A stretch of 64,000 nt of DNA from Aquimarina sp. TRL1 (GTDB taxonomy: Bacteria > Bacteroidota > Bacteroidia > Flavobacteriales > Flavobacteriaceae). The stretch is taken from contig NZ_CP053590.1 of assembly GCF_013365535.1 (NCBI RefSeq), positions 2,966,501 to 3,030,500 of the forward strand. Direction: 5' to 3'. Below, piece after piece: positions 9,492 to 20,483 of the stretch (positions are counted from its first letter, which is position 1; each line of letters begins with the position of its first letter). The notes beneath the pieces were generated by a model. That model was not told the origin of the DNA. It saw only the letters and a list, made by a program, of their open reading frames with translations, and ran no database searches. Made by a program: the position numbers and the translations under genes.

Positions 9492-10055
9492 TTAATTCCA
9501 GTGAATCCAGAATTGTTTTATCTTGGCAGTATCAGGAATTTGGGAAACGTCAATTTTTTTATCTGTATTAAACCTGAATTCAGAAGGTAAATCTTTTTTG
9601 TCGATAGTAAAGTATGCCTGTAGATCATCTATAAATATAACAGCGGTACTTAATGTATTATTGATCTTGGAAATTGTATACTGATCTTTTATGTCTTTGA
9701 ATGTACTTTGACTTGATAATCCAGTACCCGTTTTGTAGCGAGAGTCAATTACCTGTACAGTTTGGATAGTTGAACTCGAATCGTTTTCATGCTTTGCTTC
9801 TAATATTAAAAGTTTTCTTCCTCCTTTTTCAAAAACCTCAATCTCATTAGCGGTATTGATGTATTCTGTCCGGGTCATGTTCCTTACAATAGAATCTTTC
9901 GCAAAGATAGAGTCCAGTTGGTATACTTTTATTTCATTTGTGAGAAGACCAATACGATTAGGTGAGATTTCAAAAGCAGCTTGCATTTGATTGTTTTCTT
10001 GGCAAGAACAGATGAGTAATGATGTAAAGATATATAAGAAAATTCTGTGATTCAT
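9492..10055 (-). CDS. Lipoprotein of unknown function
   Basis: A 187-residue protein with a short signal ending in ICSC (Cys18), so likely lipid-anchored. The rest is a mix of beta-type stretches, including a YQLDSIF and a VFEKGGRKLLILE segment, with no family I can name. Its gene follows the HerA-like ATPase by 24 bp and precedes the cupin by 14 bp, suggesting co-transcription. Confidence 0.75.
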   Translation of the reverse strand: MNHRIFLYIFTSLLICSCQENNQMQAAFEISPNRIGLLTNEIKVYQLDSIFAKDSIVRNMTRTEYINTANEIEVFEKGGRKLLILEAKHENDSSSTIQTVQVIDSRYKTGTGLSSQSTFKDIKDQYTISKINNTLSTAVIFIDDLQAYFTIDKKDLPSEFRFNTDKKIDVSQIPDTAKIKQFWIHWN

Positions 10056-10079
10056 AGTAGTGAGAAAATTTTGTAACCG

Positions 10080-11609
10080 CTATTTTAATAGTTTGTTTAG
10101 TACTCCCAGTGCACCTCTGATAAATGTGGCACTTGTTAGTACTTTGATAATGGCTTTTTCGGTGGTGCTGGTTCTTCTGGATCGAGATCTACTTGTTGAT
10201 CTTTCAAGTTTTTCTCTTTCTTTTTTTGCAACTTCTTTTGCCTCTTCAGCTTCTGCCTGTGCTATTTTTTTATTAAGTATTTCATACGCACTCTCCCGAT
10301 CTACTTCTGTATTATATTTTTTAGTGAGGCTTGATTTCTCGATCAGGTTCTTTAATTCCTTATCTGTAAGAATATCCATTCTACTCATTGGTGCTCTAAG
10401 CATGGTAGCAGCCAGGGGAGTGGGGCGTCCTTTCTCATCAAGAGCAGAGACAAGCGCTTCCCCGATTCCAAGAGAAGTTAATACTTCTTTGGTGTCGTAG
10501 TATTCAGAGATAGGGTAGTTCTCCGCAGTTAATTTGATCGCTTTTCGATCTTTGGCAGTAAATGCTCGTAATGCATGCTGTACTTTTAATCCTAGTTGCC
10601 CGAGGACACCATCAGGGACATCGGTTGGGTTTTGAGTTACAAAATACAATCCGATTCCTTTGGAACGGATAAGTTTAACGATGTTTTCTATCTGATCCAT
10701 TAAGGCGTTAGAAGCTTGTTTGAATATAAGGTGTGCCTCATCCAGAAAGATGACTAATTCTGGTCGACCGCTATCTCCCTGTTCCGGAAATGTTCCATAT
10801 ATCTCGGCTAATAAGCTAAGCATAAAAGTAGAAAATAGTTTTGGACGATCCTGAATGTCGGTTAATCGAATTATATTAATGAGTCCTCGGCCATCATCAT
10901 CAACTCTACATAAATCCTGTACCTCAAAAGAACGTTCTCCGAAAAAGATATCAGCTCCTTGTTGCTCGAGTTCTACTATTTTTCGAAGTATAGAACCTGT
11001 AGAAGCTGTAGAGATTCTACCATAGTCTTTTTCTAGTTCTTTTTTTCCTTCTCTGGTCGCATATTGCAATACTTTTTTCAGGTCTTTTAGATCTAGTAGA
11101 GGAAGTTTATTGTCATCACAATATTTGAAAATAATAGCAATTATACCGGCTTGTGTTTCTGTAACATCAAGAATTCTGGATAAAAGTACAGGGCCGAATT
11201 CGCTTACAGTAGCACGTAACCGAACACCTTCTTGCTCCGATAAGGAAAGAATTTCAACCGGAAAACTTTTGGGAGTGAATGGAATTCCTATTTTTTGATG
11301 TCGTTCATCAATTTTAGGATGTCCGGGACTCGCAGCAGCAATACCGCTGAGATCTCCTTTTATATCCATAAGCAATACAGGAATTCCTTTTTCGCTTAAG
11401 TTTTCTGCGAGCACCTGTAATGTTTTCGTCTTTCCTGTTCCGGTAGCCCCGGCAATAAGACCATGACGATTTAGGGTTTTTAAAGGGATTTTTACCTGAG
11501 CGTCAGTAATTGTTTCGTTATTGTGAATAGCGGATCCTAATGCTATAAAATCTCCTTTGGTCGTATACCCTTCAGTAATGTGGTCCAGAAAAGCTTGATT
11601 TTCACTCAT
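10080..11609 (-). CDS. HerA-like ATPase, DUF853 (YjgR) family
   Basis: A 509-residue cytoplasmic P-loop ATPase. Walker A is GATGTGKT (54-61), with LLMDIKGDLSG soon after. Walker B is VIFLDEAH near 290, and a sensor-like FVTQNP segment follows near 325. These fit the DUF853/YjgR group related to HerA helicase. The C-terminal 70 residues are highly charged with a basic RSRSRRTS stretch. The substrate is unknown. It is first of four closely spaced genes. Unlike many HerA genes it has no NurA nuclease partner next to it. Confidence 0.87.
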   Translation of the reverse strand: MSENQAFLDHITEGYTTKGDFIALGSAIHNNETITDAQVKIPLKTLNRHGLIAGATGTGKTKTLQVLAENLSEKGIPVLLMDIKGDLSGIAAASPGHPKIDERHQKIGIPFTPKSFPVEILSLSEQEGVRLRATVSEFGPVLLSRILDVTETQAGIIAIIFKYCDDNKLPLLDLKDLKKVLQYATREGKKELEKDYGRISTASTGSILRKIVELEQQGADIFFGERSFEVQDLCRVDDDGRGLINIIRLTDIQDRPKLFSTFMLSLLAEIYGTFPEQGDSGRPELVIFLDEAHLIFKQASNALMDQIENIVKLIRSKGIGLYFVTQNPTDVPDGVLGQLGLKVQHALRAFTAKDRKAIKLTAENYPISEYYDTKEVLTSLGIGEALVSALDEKGRPTPLAATMLRAPMSRMDILTDKELKNLIEKSSLTKKYNTEVDRESAYEILNKKIAQAEAEEAKEVAKKEREKLERSTSRSRSRRTSTTEKAIIKVLTSATFIRGALGVLNKLLK

Positions 11610-11770
11610 AGTTGATCTAAATTTTGATAAAAATAGGAATCTTAGTTAATCTATCGAAATTATACATTGATTTTAATGAAAAAGGATATTGCTTTATTTT
11701 CGTTTTGTGTATTTCCTAAAATGAAAATTAAATAATGTGTTATATTTATAAGGTATAAAATTCGATAACA

Positions 11771-12223
11771 ATGAGGTGGTTATTTTTAGTTGTTTTTATA
11801 GGAAGTGTTTTAGGGTGTAATCAACCTATGCAAGTTTCAGAGAGTCCAATATTTCATGTGAGTCATGAACCTAAAAAAGTAGCGGCTCCTTTTTCTGATG
11901 CAGTACAGGTAGGAAATACGTTCTTCTTGTCAGGGCAGATAGGAATGGACCATACAACGAGAAAATTGGTTAATGGAGGGATACAGACAGAAACGAAGCA
12001 AGCCCTGGAAAATATAAAAGCGGTATTGCAGCAGCATGATATGGAGATGAAAGATGTGGTGAAGTGTACCGTAATTCTTTCTGATATTAAAGACTTCTCA
12101 TTGTTTAATGAAATCTATAAAACTTATTTTCCTCAAAAACCTGCACGAACAACTTTTGCTGCAAGTGGGTTGGCTGTAGGAGCTAAGATTGAAATAGAGT
12201 GTGTTGCAGTAAAATCGGAATGA
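11771..12223 (+). CDS. RidA family protein with lipoprotein signal
   Basis: A 150-residue protein. The last about 120 residues are a standard RidA (YjgF/YER057c) domain, including SGQIGMD and the PARTTFAASGLAVGAKIEIE signature with its conserved Arg and Glu. RidA hydrolyses reactive enamine/imine intermediates, normally in the cytoplasm. This copy begins with a hydrophobic signal and a lipobox ending VLGC, so it should be exported and lipid-anchored. TATATTTA at 11741-11748 is a likely -7 element. It stands alone ahead of queE. Confidence 0.88.
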   Translation: MRWLFLVVFIGSVLGCNQPMQVSESPIFHVSHEPKKVAAPFSDAVQVGNTFFLSGQIGMDHTTRKLVNGGIQTETKQALENIKAVLQQHDMEMKDVVKCTVILSDIKDFSLFNEIYKTYFPQKPARTTFAASGLAVGAKIEIECVAVKSE

Positions 12224-12240
12224 AATTTATAGGGTTGTAA

Positions 12241-12286
12241 AAATCACTGTATTGTAGGAAGTGATTTGAATATGCTGGTTTTTTTG
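12241..12286 (+). terminator. Weak hairpin and T-run after RidA gene
   Basis: AAATCACT (12241-12248) pairs with AGTGATTT (12260-12267), and a T-run follows after about 13 bases. The gap before the T-run makes this only a possible terminator. Confidence 0.35.
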
Positions 12287-12320
12287 TAAGTAGATTGATA
12301 ATTTTCAAGCTTTTATTAAT

Positions 12321-12328
12321 TACCTTTG
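12321..12328 (+). promoter_or_regulatory. TAnnTTTG promoter element for queE
   Basis: TACCTTTG matches the consensus exactly, with a TTG 26 bp upstream (12295-12297) in the -33 position. The start codon is only 7 bp downstream, so the message would have a very short leader. Confidence 0.65.
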
Positions 12329-12335
12329 CGCCCTT

Positions 12336-12965
12336 ATGCAAGAGAATGTACAAAAAATGTTAAAGGAAGGAAGTATGCTTCCTTTAATGGAGGAGTTTTA
12401 TACAATTCAGGGGGAAGGGTTTTATAAAGGAACAGCAGCTTATTTTGTTAGAATTGGAGGATGTGACGTAGGTTGTCATTGGTGCGATGTTAAAGAAAGC
12501 TGGAATGCTGATTTGCACCCTCCAACCCGTACAGATATCATTGTAGACAATGCTCTTAAGTATAGTGATGTAATTGTGGTTACAGGAGGAGAGCCCTTGA
12601 TTTGGGATTTAACATTGCTTACTGACGGATTGAGAGCTAAAGGTGCCAAAACACATATTGAAACCTCAGGTGCATATCCGCTGTCTGGAGATTGGGATTG
12701 GATATGTTTGTCTCCCAAAAAAGTAAAATTGCCAAAACCTGAAGTATACAAGAAAGCAAATGAACTAAAATGTATTGTATATAATAGAAGTGATTTTAAA
12801 TTTGCGGAAAAGCAAGCAGCGCAAGTTTCAGATGACTGTATTTTATATTTGCAACCCGAATGGAGTAAAAGGGAGCAAATGATTCCGTACATAGTTGATT
12901 ATGTTATGGATAATCCAAAATGGAAAGTGTCCTTACAAACTCATAAATATCTCAATATTCCTTAG
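12336..12965 (+). CDS. queE: 7-carboxy-7-deazaguanine synthase
   Basis: A 209-residue radical SAM protein. The cluster-binding cysteines are Cys43, Cys47 and Cys50 in GGCDVGCHWCD, preceded by the substrate-side signature FYTIQGEGFYKG. It would convert 6-carboxytetrahydropterin to 7-carboxy-7-deazaguanine in the queuosine/preQ0 pathway. Other clear QueE marks are VTGGEP and SPK. No other queuosine gene is next to it, and no preQ1-type leader fits in the short upstream region. Confidence 0.93.
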   Translation: MQENVQKMLKEGSMLPLMEEFYTIQGEGFYKGTAAYFVRIGGCDVGCHWCDVKESWNADLHPPTRTDIIVDNALKYSDVIVVTGGEPLIWDLTLLTDGLRAKGAKTHIETSGAYPLSGDWDWICLSPKKVKLPKPEVYKKANELKCIVYNRSDFKFAEKQAAQVSDDCILYLQPEWSKREQMIPYIVDYVMDNPKWKVSLQTHKYLNIP

Positions 12966-13216
12966 TTTTTTACATTGAGATAACAGATTGTTGACCGTTT
13001 TTTATTGTTCCTGAATAAGGATTGTGTGTTAATTACGGTTATAACGTATCGTTTTAAGGGTGTTTTTTTTGAAAATCAAACAAATATGTAGGTTTTTTCT
13101 TTCTTATTGTATGAGTTTTGTCTTACAGTATTGCCTTTTATCTTCTTTTTTATATAGTTATGTCGAAAAGTTAATTTTTAATTAATGTTTTTCTTGACTT
13201 ATGGATGCTTATTAGT

Positions 13217-13224
13217 TATTTTTA
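13217..13224 (+). promoter_or_regulatory. Promoter element of microprotein gene 1
   Basis: TATTTTTA differs from TAnnTTTG in the last base only. A TTGAC lies about 23 bp upstream. The 35 bases from here to the start codon align almost base for base with the region before microprotein gene 2. Confidence 0.5.
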
Positions 13225-13250
13225 TATAAGTAATTTAAAATCAAGGGGCT

Positions 13251-13349
13251 ATGAGATATCTGTACACTATTTTCGGATTAAATTTTCGTGTATTCATTAA
13301 CTTTTTAAAGGATCTCCCAGGAGCATCTAGCTATGCTATTCGCAGATAA
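13251..13349 (+). CDS. 32-residue microprotein, paralogue 1
   Basis: A small ORF of 33 codons. The product starts MRYLYTIFGLN, has a hydrophobic centre ending FINFLKDLP and finishes GASSYAIRR. It is the same length as the ORF at 13750 and identical at 16 of 32 positions; many others are conservative (Arg/Lys 2 and 13, Tyr/Phe 3, Leu/Ile 10 and 19). Among the identical residues at least six codons differ silently (Phe8, Asn11, Leu22, Pro23, Ser26, Arg32), which points to selection on the protein. Both starts are preceded by CAAGGGGYT. It has its own promoter-like element and terminator. I do not recognise the family; a small membrane-associated peptide or type I toxin-like peptide is possible. 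Confidence 0.75.
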   Translation: MRYLYTIFGLNFRVFINFLKDLPGASSYAIRR

Positions 13350-13402
13350 TTAGCTCTGGTAGTAGTATCATTTAAATTGTTTGAATAAAGAACAGAATCG
13401 AA

Positions 13403-13438
13403 TAAAAAAAACGTCTAATATATATTAGACGTTTTTTT
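13403..13438 (+). terminator. Terminator of microprotein gene 1
   Basis: ACGTCTAAT (13411-13419) pairs with ATTAGACGT, flanked by an A-run on the left and seven T on the right. It is a strong intrinsic terminator that makes gene 1 a single-gene transcript of about 210 bases. Confidence 0.85.
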
Positions 13439-13715
13439 GTGTTGATTTTTAAGCTGGAGTGCCCTGAATAGGTTATCTTCTAAAAATAGTAGTTTTTATT
13501 AGGGTTTGTTTTCTGGTGGGGTATGTATTTTCCGTAAAAAAGAAAAAGAAAGGGGGGATAAAACCCCATAAAAACATGTTTTTTGCGTAAGAATTTTCTT
13601 GTTTGTTTTTTTTTGTTTAGGTTGTTTTTGAGTATTATGACCTTTTTAAGGTGTTTTCTGTCTAAAATCTACTACACGAAGTGTTAATTTTTTTTTGCTA
13701 CAGAAGATTCTGATT
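13439..13715. other. Spacer between the two microprotein genes
   Basis: AT-rich, without a convincing ORF. A short GGGG/CCCC hairpin lies near 13553-13566. No antisense-strand TAnnTTTG element was found here. Confidence 0.4.
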
Positions 13716-13723
13716 TATCTTTG
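13716..13723 (+). promoter_or_regulatory. Promoter element of microprotein gene 2
   Basis: TATCTTTG is an exact -7 consensus match, with TTG about 21 bp upstream. The predicted transcript start is about 23 bases before the ATG at 13750. Confidence 0.65.
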
Positions 13724-13749
13724 TGTAGTAATTTAAAACACAAGGGGTT

Positions 13750-13848
13750 ATGAAATTTTTTTACGGTATTTTTACAATTAACGTTAAAGCTTTAATTGAA
13801 TTTATTAAGCAATTACCTGCTGCATCAAGCAATGCTATTCATAGGTAA
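13750..13848 (+). CDS. 32-residue microprotein, paralogue 2
   Basis: A small ORF of 33 codons encoding a peptide that starts MKFFYGIFTIN, continues with a hydrophobic LIEFIKQLP stretch and ends AASSNAIHR. It matches the 13251 ORF in length, in the LPxASSxAIxR tail and in the promoter-to-start region. Net charge is positive and the first 20 residues are mostly hydrophobic, so an amphipathic or membrane-attached helix is likely (inference). Unlike paralogue 1, its stop codon is followed by about 185 bases of structured sequence before the terminator. The function is unknown; I recognise no named family. Confidence 0.75.
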   Translation: MKFFYGIFTINVKALIEFIKQLPAASSNAIHR

Positions 13849-13921
13849 TAAACAAATTAAATTAGTAGTATATGGTGAGACTTTACACTTAGAAACAAAC
13901 AAGACAAAAAGAGGTGTTATC

Positions 13922-13978
13922 GGTCTTTAATTAGGGGATTAAGACCACAGGGAATATCTTTTACTAAAGTAAAATATT
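13922..13978 (+). ncRNA. Candidate structured RNA in 3' region of microprotein gene 2
   Basis: Two adjacent stems: GGTCTTTAAT (13922-13931) with ATTAAGACC (13938-13946), and AATATCTTTTACT (13953-13965) with AGTAAAATATT (13968-13978), each with one bulged base. They lie between the small ORF and its terminator. This could be a structured 3' UTR or a separate small RNA. Confidence 0.3.
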
Positions 13979-14032
13979 GGAATGTAGCATTATTTGTTGG
14001 GGGAAACAAAAAAATGCGAAATTTGAAGGAAG

Positions 14033-14074
14033 CAGTGCTATTTTAGTTTTATTCAAAATAGCACTGTTTTTTTT
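14033..14074 (+). terminator. Terminator of microprotein gene 2 region
   Basis: CAGTGCTATTTT (14033-14044) pairs exactly with AAAATAGCACTG (14055-14066), followed by eight T. It ends five bases before the stop codon of the convergent DUF2911 gene. Confidence 0.85.
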
Positions 14075-14079
14075 CGTTT

Positions 14080-14613
14080 CTATAAGGAAACAGGTATAGA
14101 AACACGAGTAGTATCCCAAGCTAATACCATGTCGTATCCTTTGTCAGCTTTTTTGAAAGCAATCGAAAATGCCTCTAAGGAATCTCCTGTAGTAGGTGAG
14201 GTGGTTATTCTGGCAATATCTTTTTCTTCGTTATAAGAATATGCTCCCCAGCTGTCTAAGTCCGAATTAAGAATAATAGTCCATTCTTTTTCTCCTGGAA
14301 TAGTAAAAAGAGAATAAGTTCCTGCTTTTACAGTTTTGCCTCCAAAAGTTACATCCTTAAAAAATTTAATTTCAGTAGCTTCATCAGCTCCTGTTCTCCA
14401 TACTTTGTCAAAAGGAACAAGATTCCCGAATATTTTTCTCCCCTTTTTCTGAGGACGGCTATAAATTACTTTTACTTCAGGTTTTGCATTTCGGTCAGCT
14501 TTTGCATACGAGATGTCTGTAGGACTTTTTTGTAAATCCGAAAACCGCTGTGCATTCATAGAGGTCAATGAACCAATAAACACCATTACTGCTAATACTA
14601 AACTTTTTTTCAT
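14080..14613 (-). CDS. DUF2911 family exported protein
   Basis: A 177-residue protein with a Sec signal peptide ending near SMNAQ (residue 21). The DUF2911 signatures are clear: VIYSRPQKKGRKIFG, LVPFDKVWRTGADEATEI and KAGTYSLFTIPGE. The family is common in Bacteroidota, is secreted or periplasmic and has no established activity. It stands alone, converging on the second microprotein transcription unit. Confidence 0.9.
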   Translation of the reverse strand: MKKSLVLAVMVFIGSLTSMNAQRFSDLQKSPTDISYAKADRNAKPEVKVIYSRPQKKGRKIFGNLVPFDKVWRTGADEATEIKFFKDVTFGGKTVKAGTYSLFTIPGEKEWTIILNSDLDSWGAYSYNEEKDIARITTSPTTGDSLEAFSIAFKKADKGYDMVLAWDTTRVSIPVSL

Positions 14614-14873
14614 TGTACTGTTTTTTTACTTTTTTATACTAAACTGATTAGTCGTAAAGATAGGAGTGTACTTAGTTGGTGTATGTTAATCATTTGATAA
14701 AATATGAAAGTAATGAATTAAAAGGTGAAGTCTCATTTTTAGACAGGTTGTGTTTTTTAATGATATGATTTTGTTTATTTTTATTTAAATGTGTAATCAA
14801 TTTTATGTTTTTTGTTTTTATAATGTAATCTATGTTGAATATTTGCAGTGTTAACTATTAGAAACAATAAAAT

Positions 14874-16538
14874 ATGTGTGGAATAGTATGTGCCTTTGAT
14901 TTAAAGGAAAAAGCAGAGAAGTTAAGACCTCAGTTATTGGAAATGTCAAAAAAAATTCGTCATAGAGGTCCGGATTGGAGTGGTATATACGCTGATGAAA
15001 ATGCAATTTTAGCACATGAGCGATTAGCAATTGTTGATCCTGCATCAGGAAAGCAGCCATTGTTTAGTGAAGATAAAAAATTAATATTGGCAGCTAATGG
15101 AGAGATTTATAACCACAGAGAATTAAGAGAACAGTTTAAAGGAACATATAATTATCAAACGGAATCTGATTGTGAAGTCATCTTATCACTGTATAAGAAA
15201 AAAGGGACAAGGTTTCTTGATGAATTGAATGGGATTTTTGCTTTCGCACTATACGATGCAGAAAAAGATTCTTATTTCGTAGCAAGAGACCATATGGGAA
15301 TCATTCCTTTGTATATGGGATGGGATGAGAACGGAACTTTTTATGTTGCTTCAGAGTTGAAGGCGCTAGAAGGTGTTTGTACAAAGATCGAATTGTTTCC
15401 TCCAGGACATTATTTAGATAGTACTAAAGGAGAATTAGTACGATGGTATGTCAGAGACTGGCAGGATTATGAAACGGTTAAAGAAAACCAGACAAGTATA
15501 GAAGAAGTTAGAGAAGCTTTAGAAGCAGCGGTGCATAGACAATTGATGTCTGATGTTCCATACGGAGTATTGTTGTCTGGAGGGTTGGATTCTTCTGTAA
15601 CTTCTGCAATAGCTAAAAAATACTCGGAAAAACGTATTGAATCTGGTGATAAGACAGGGGCTTGGTGGCCGCAGTTGCATTCGTTTTCGGTAGGCTTGGA
15701 AGGTTCTCCGGATCTGGCAGCTGCACAAAAAGTTGCAGATCATATAGGAACGGTGCATCACGAGATAAAATTTACAATTCAGGAAGGATTGGATGCTATT
15801 AAAGATGTTATCTACAATTTAGAAACATATGATATCACCACGGTTAGAGCATCGACTCCGATGTATCTTATGGCACGAGTAATTAAGTCAATGGGAGTGA
15901 AAATGGTATTATCAGGAGAAGGAGCAGATGAGTTGTTTGGAGGATATCTATATTTTCATAAAGCCCCAAATGCACAAGAGTTTCATGATGAAACCGTAAG
16001 AAAGTTAAATAAGCTTCATATGTATGATTGCTTACGAGCGAACAAATCTTTGGCAGCATGGGGGATAGAAGGACGCGTTCCTTTTCTGGATAAAGAATTT
16101 ATGGATGTAGCAATGCGTATTAATCCACAGGATAAAATGATCAATGGGGAACGAATGGAAAAGTGGGTAGTAAGAAAAGCTTTTGAGTCGTATTTGCCGG
16201 AAAGCGTAGCATGGAGACAAAAAGAGCAGTTTTCTGATGGAGTAGGATATAGCTGGATTGATACACTAAAAGAGGTCGTAGAACAAGAGGTTACAGATGA
16301 GCAATTAGCCAATGCTCAATATAAATTTCCAATTCAGACACCCACGTCTAAAGAAGAGTTTTATTACCGTTCAATTTTTGCAGATCATTTCCCGTCGGAT
16401 ACAGCAGCCCTAAGTGTTCCGCAGGAGCCATCAGTAGCATGTAGTACTAAGATTGCCTTGGAATGGGATGAAGCGTTTAAGAATATGAACGATCCTTCTG
16501 GTCGTGCAGTTGCGAATGTGCACGAAGAAGCGTATTAA
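14874..16538 (+). CDS. asnB: Asparagine synthase (glutamine-hydrolysing)
   Basis: A 554-residue AsnB. The N-terminal glutamine amidotransferase starts MCGIVCAF, with Cys2 as nucleophile after Met removal, and has RHRGPDW and the later ANGEIYNH. The synthase half has the PP-loop SGGLDSS near residue 235 and the conserved SGEGADELFGGY near 345. It makes Asn from Asp, ATP and glutamine. A near-consensus AATATTTG lies about 35 bp upstream of the ATG, and a terminator follows the gene. Confidence 0.95.
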   Translation: MCGIVCAFDLKEKAEKLRPQLLEMSKKIRHRGPDWSGIYADENAILAHERLAIVDPASGKQPLFSEDKKLILAANGEIYNHRELREQFKGTYNYQTESDCEVILSLYKKKGTRFLDELNGIFAFALYDAEKDSYFVARDHMGIIPLYMGWDENGTFYVASELKALEGVCTKIELFPPGHYLDSTKGELVRWYVRDWQDYETVKENQTSIEEVREALEAAVHRQLMSDVPYGVLLSGGLDSSVTSAIAKKYSEKRIESGDKTGAWWPQLHSFSVGLEGSPDLAAAQKVADHIGTVHHEIKFTIQEGLDAIKDVIYNLETYDITTVRASTPMYLMARVIKSMGVKMVLSGEGADELFGGYLYFHKAPNAQEFHDETVRKLNKLHMYDCLRANKSLAAWGIEGRVPFLDKEFMDVAMRINPQDKMINGERMEKWVVRKAFESYLPESVAWRQKEQFSDGVGYSWIDTLKEVVEQEVTDEQLANAQYKFPIQTPTSKEEFYYRSIFADHFPSDTAALSVPQEPSVACSTKIALEWDEAFKNMNDPSGRAVANVHEEAY

Positions 16539-16570
16539 ATTACTTTGTGAGTTGTGAGATTTAGAGAAAG

Positions 16571-16602
16571 AAAGGCTGCAAACCAAATTGCAGCCTTTTT
16601 TT
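16571..16602 (+). terminator. Terminator of asnB
   Basis: AAAGGCTGCAA (16571-16581) pairs with TTGCAGCCTTT, followed by more T. It lies 33 bp after the stop codon. Confidence 0.85.
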
Positions 16603-16643
16603 AGTATTACGAGGCTTACTTCGAGATACATAGATATACGGAT

Positions 16644-17657
16644 TTAGTTTCCGCAACGTCCTTCCTGTTTCCAATTATAATTGCTCAATAAGGTGTATAA
16701 GTAACCTCGGTAGGTAACCTGGTCTCCTACAAAATATTGTCTGCCACGAACCCATTCGCTAATCCCTTTACAGATATCTCCTGGATTGTTAATAGGGTAA
16801 GCGCTATTTGTTCCTGCAATATCCAAGCGAGAAATCGTGCTTTGAGCTCCGTGATAAATTTGTCCGTTTAATAAGGTGATGGTTGGTTGTCTGTTTTTAG
16901 AAAAACCATACGGATGGTACATCATAATAGAATTAATGTCAAATTGATCCGTTAGTAACCTGGCATTATTGCTTTTTCTGAAGTTACCTTCCATTCCTGG
17001 CTGGATATTTTCCCATCGTATTCTTACATAGTTGTCTCTGTCAGCTCTTGTTTGCTCATGAACAAAACCTAATGTATGTCCTATCTCATGAACAATAAGG
17101 CTAATGCTTGCACTGTGTCCTAATTGTATGGTTCCTCGGGTACCTTGTACACCAAAAGAAGCTCTACCGCAACCAGAACAAACATTATTAGATTGATAGA
17201 TGGTTACATAGTATGATTCATTGGTTCTTTCCTTAAATCTAATATTAGTTTTGCTTGACCATCTTTTAAAAGCTTCTCTGAGATTAGATCGAAGAGTGTT
17301 GTTTAGATTTCCTAATCTGTAGATAACAGTATTATTAGGCCATTTTCTAACAGAACCGTATAAAGCTAGTTTTTCGTTCATTCCGACAACTGGTGCCTTT
17401 TCGGGATCATATTTTTCTGCTTTGTCGGATAACATTTCTTCAGAAAGAATAATATCGGAATTGTAAAGGTATTCTCCATTGCCAATTTCCTCAACCTCTA
17501 CCAGGTCTCCTCTAAAATATTTTTCAATGAATTTTCCATTAATAGTTGGATCGTCTGTGATGTTGTCTTCTATTTTTTCATTTTGACAGGATGAAAAAAG
17601 AAGCATCACTCCTAAAGATGCGGTTGCTAATGTTCTGATTCTTTGTTTAGTTTTCAT
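16644..17657 (-). CDS. Astacin-like (M12A) zinc protease lipoprotein with C-terminal CBM-like module
   Basis: A 337-residue secreted protease. The signal ends LLFSSC (lipidated Cys about 24), followed by a propeptide-like region to about 105. The catalytic zinc motif is HEIGHTLGFVHEQ near residue 190 with a Met-turn SIMMYHPYG near 240, the astacin pattern (HExxHxxGxxHE). The last about 45 residues, ending WKQEGRCGN, have the W-x-Y-x-V-G-D-x-V-x-Y-x-G-x-x-Y spacing of chitin-binding type 3 / CBM5-12 modules. It may act on protein in polysaccharide-rich material at the cell surface (inference). Confidence 0.88.
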   Translation of the reverse strand: MKTKQRIRTLATASLGVMLLFSSCQNEKIEDNITDDPTINGKFIEKYFRGDLVEVEEIGNGEYLYNSDIILSEEMLSDKAEKYDPEKAPVVGMNEKLALYGSVRKWPNNTVIYRLGNLNNTLRSNLREAFKRWSSKTNIRFKERTNESYYVTIYQSNNVCSGCGRASFGVQGTRGTIQLGHSASISLIVHEIGHTLGFVHEQTRADRDNYVRIRWENIQPGMEGNFRKSNNARLLTDQFDINSIMMYHPYGFSKNRQPTITLLNGQIYHGAQSTISRLDIAGTNSAYPINNPGDICKGISEWVRGRQYFVGDQVTYRGYLYTLLSNYNWKQEGRCGN

Positions 17658-20229
<2,572 letters not shown>

Positions 20230-20248
20230 ACAATACTGAAAATACTGG

Positions 20249-20281
20249 AAAAGCCGAAGAAAATCTCTTCGGCTTTTTTTG
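20249..20281 (+). terminator. Terminator of gyrB
   Basis: AAGCCGAAGA (20251-20260) pairs with TCTTCGGCTT, followed by a T-run. It lies 20 bp past the stop codon. Confidence 0.9.
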
Positions 20282-20483
20282 TGAGACGATATGAAGAAAT
20301 GAGTGTTTTTTTAGAAAAAGAAAAGAGGTTCAATACGAATTTAGTAATTCTTGAGGGGGAAAGTTGCGATTTTTTTAGATTCTGAATAGTTTGGTATTTA
20401 ACCGTTTTATCCATGAGGAATTTGGCTTATAATTTGTATTTTCGCATAGTTTTTAAAGTTTTAATCAAAAAAAAATAAATATA

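Noticed and set aside
13195-14074. Antisense RNA partner typical of a type I toxin-antitoxin pair
   Set aside because: No TAnnTTTG element was found on the minus strand opposite either small ORF, so the toxin idea stays unproven.
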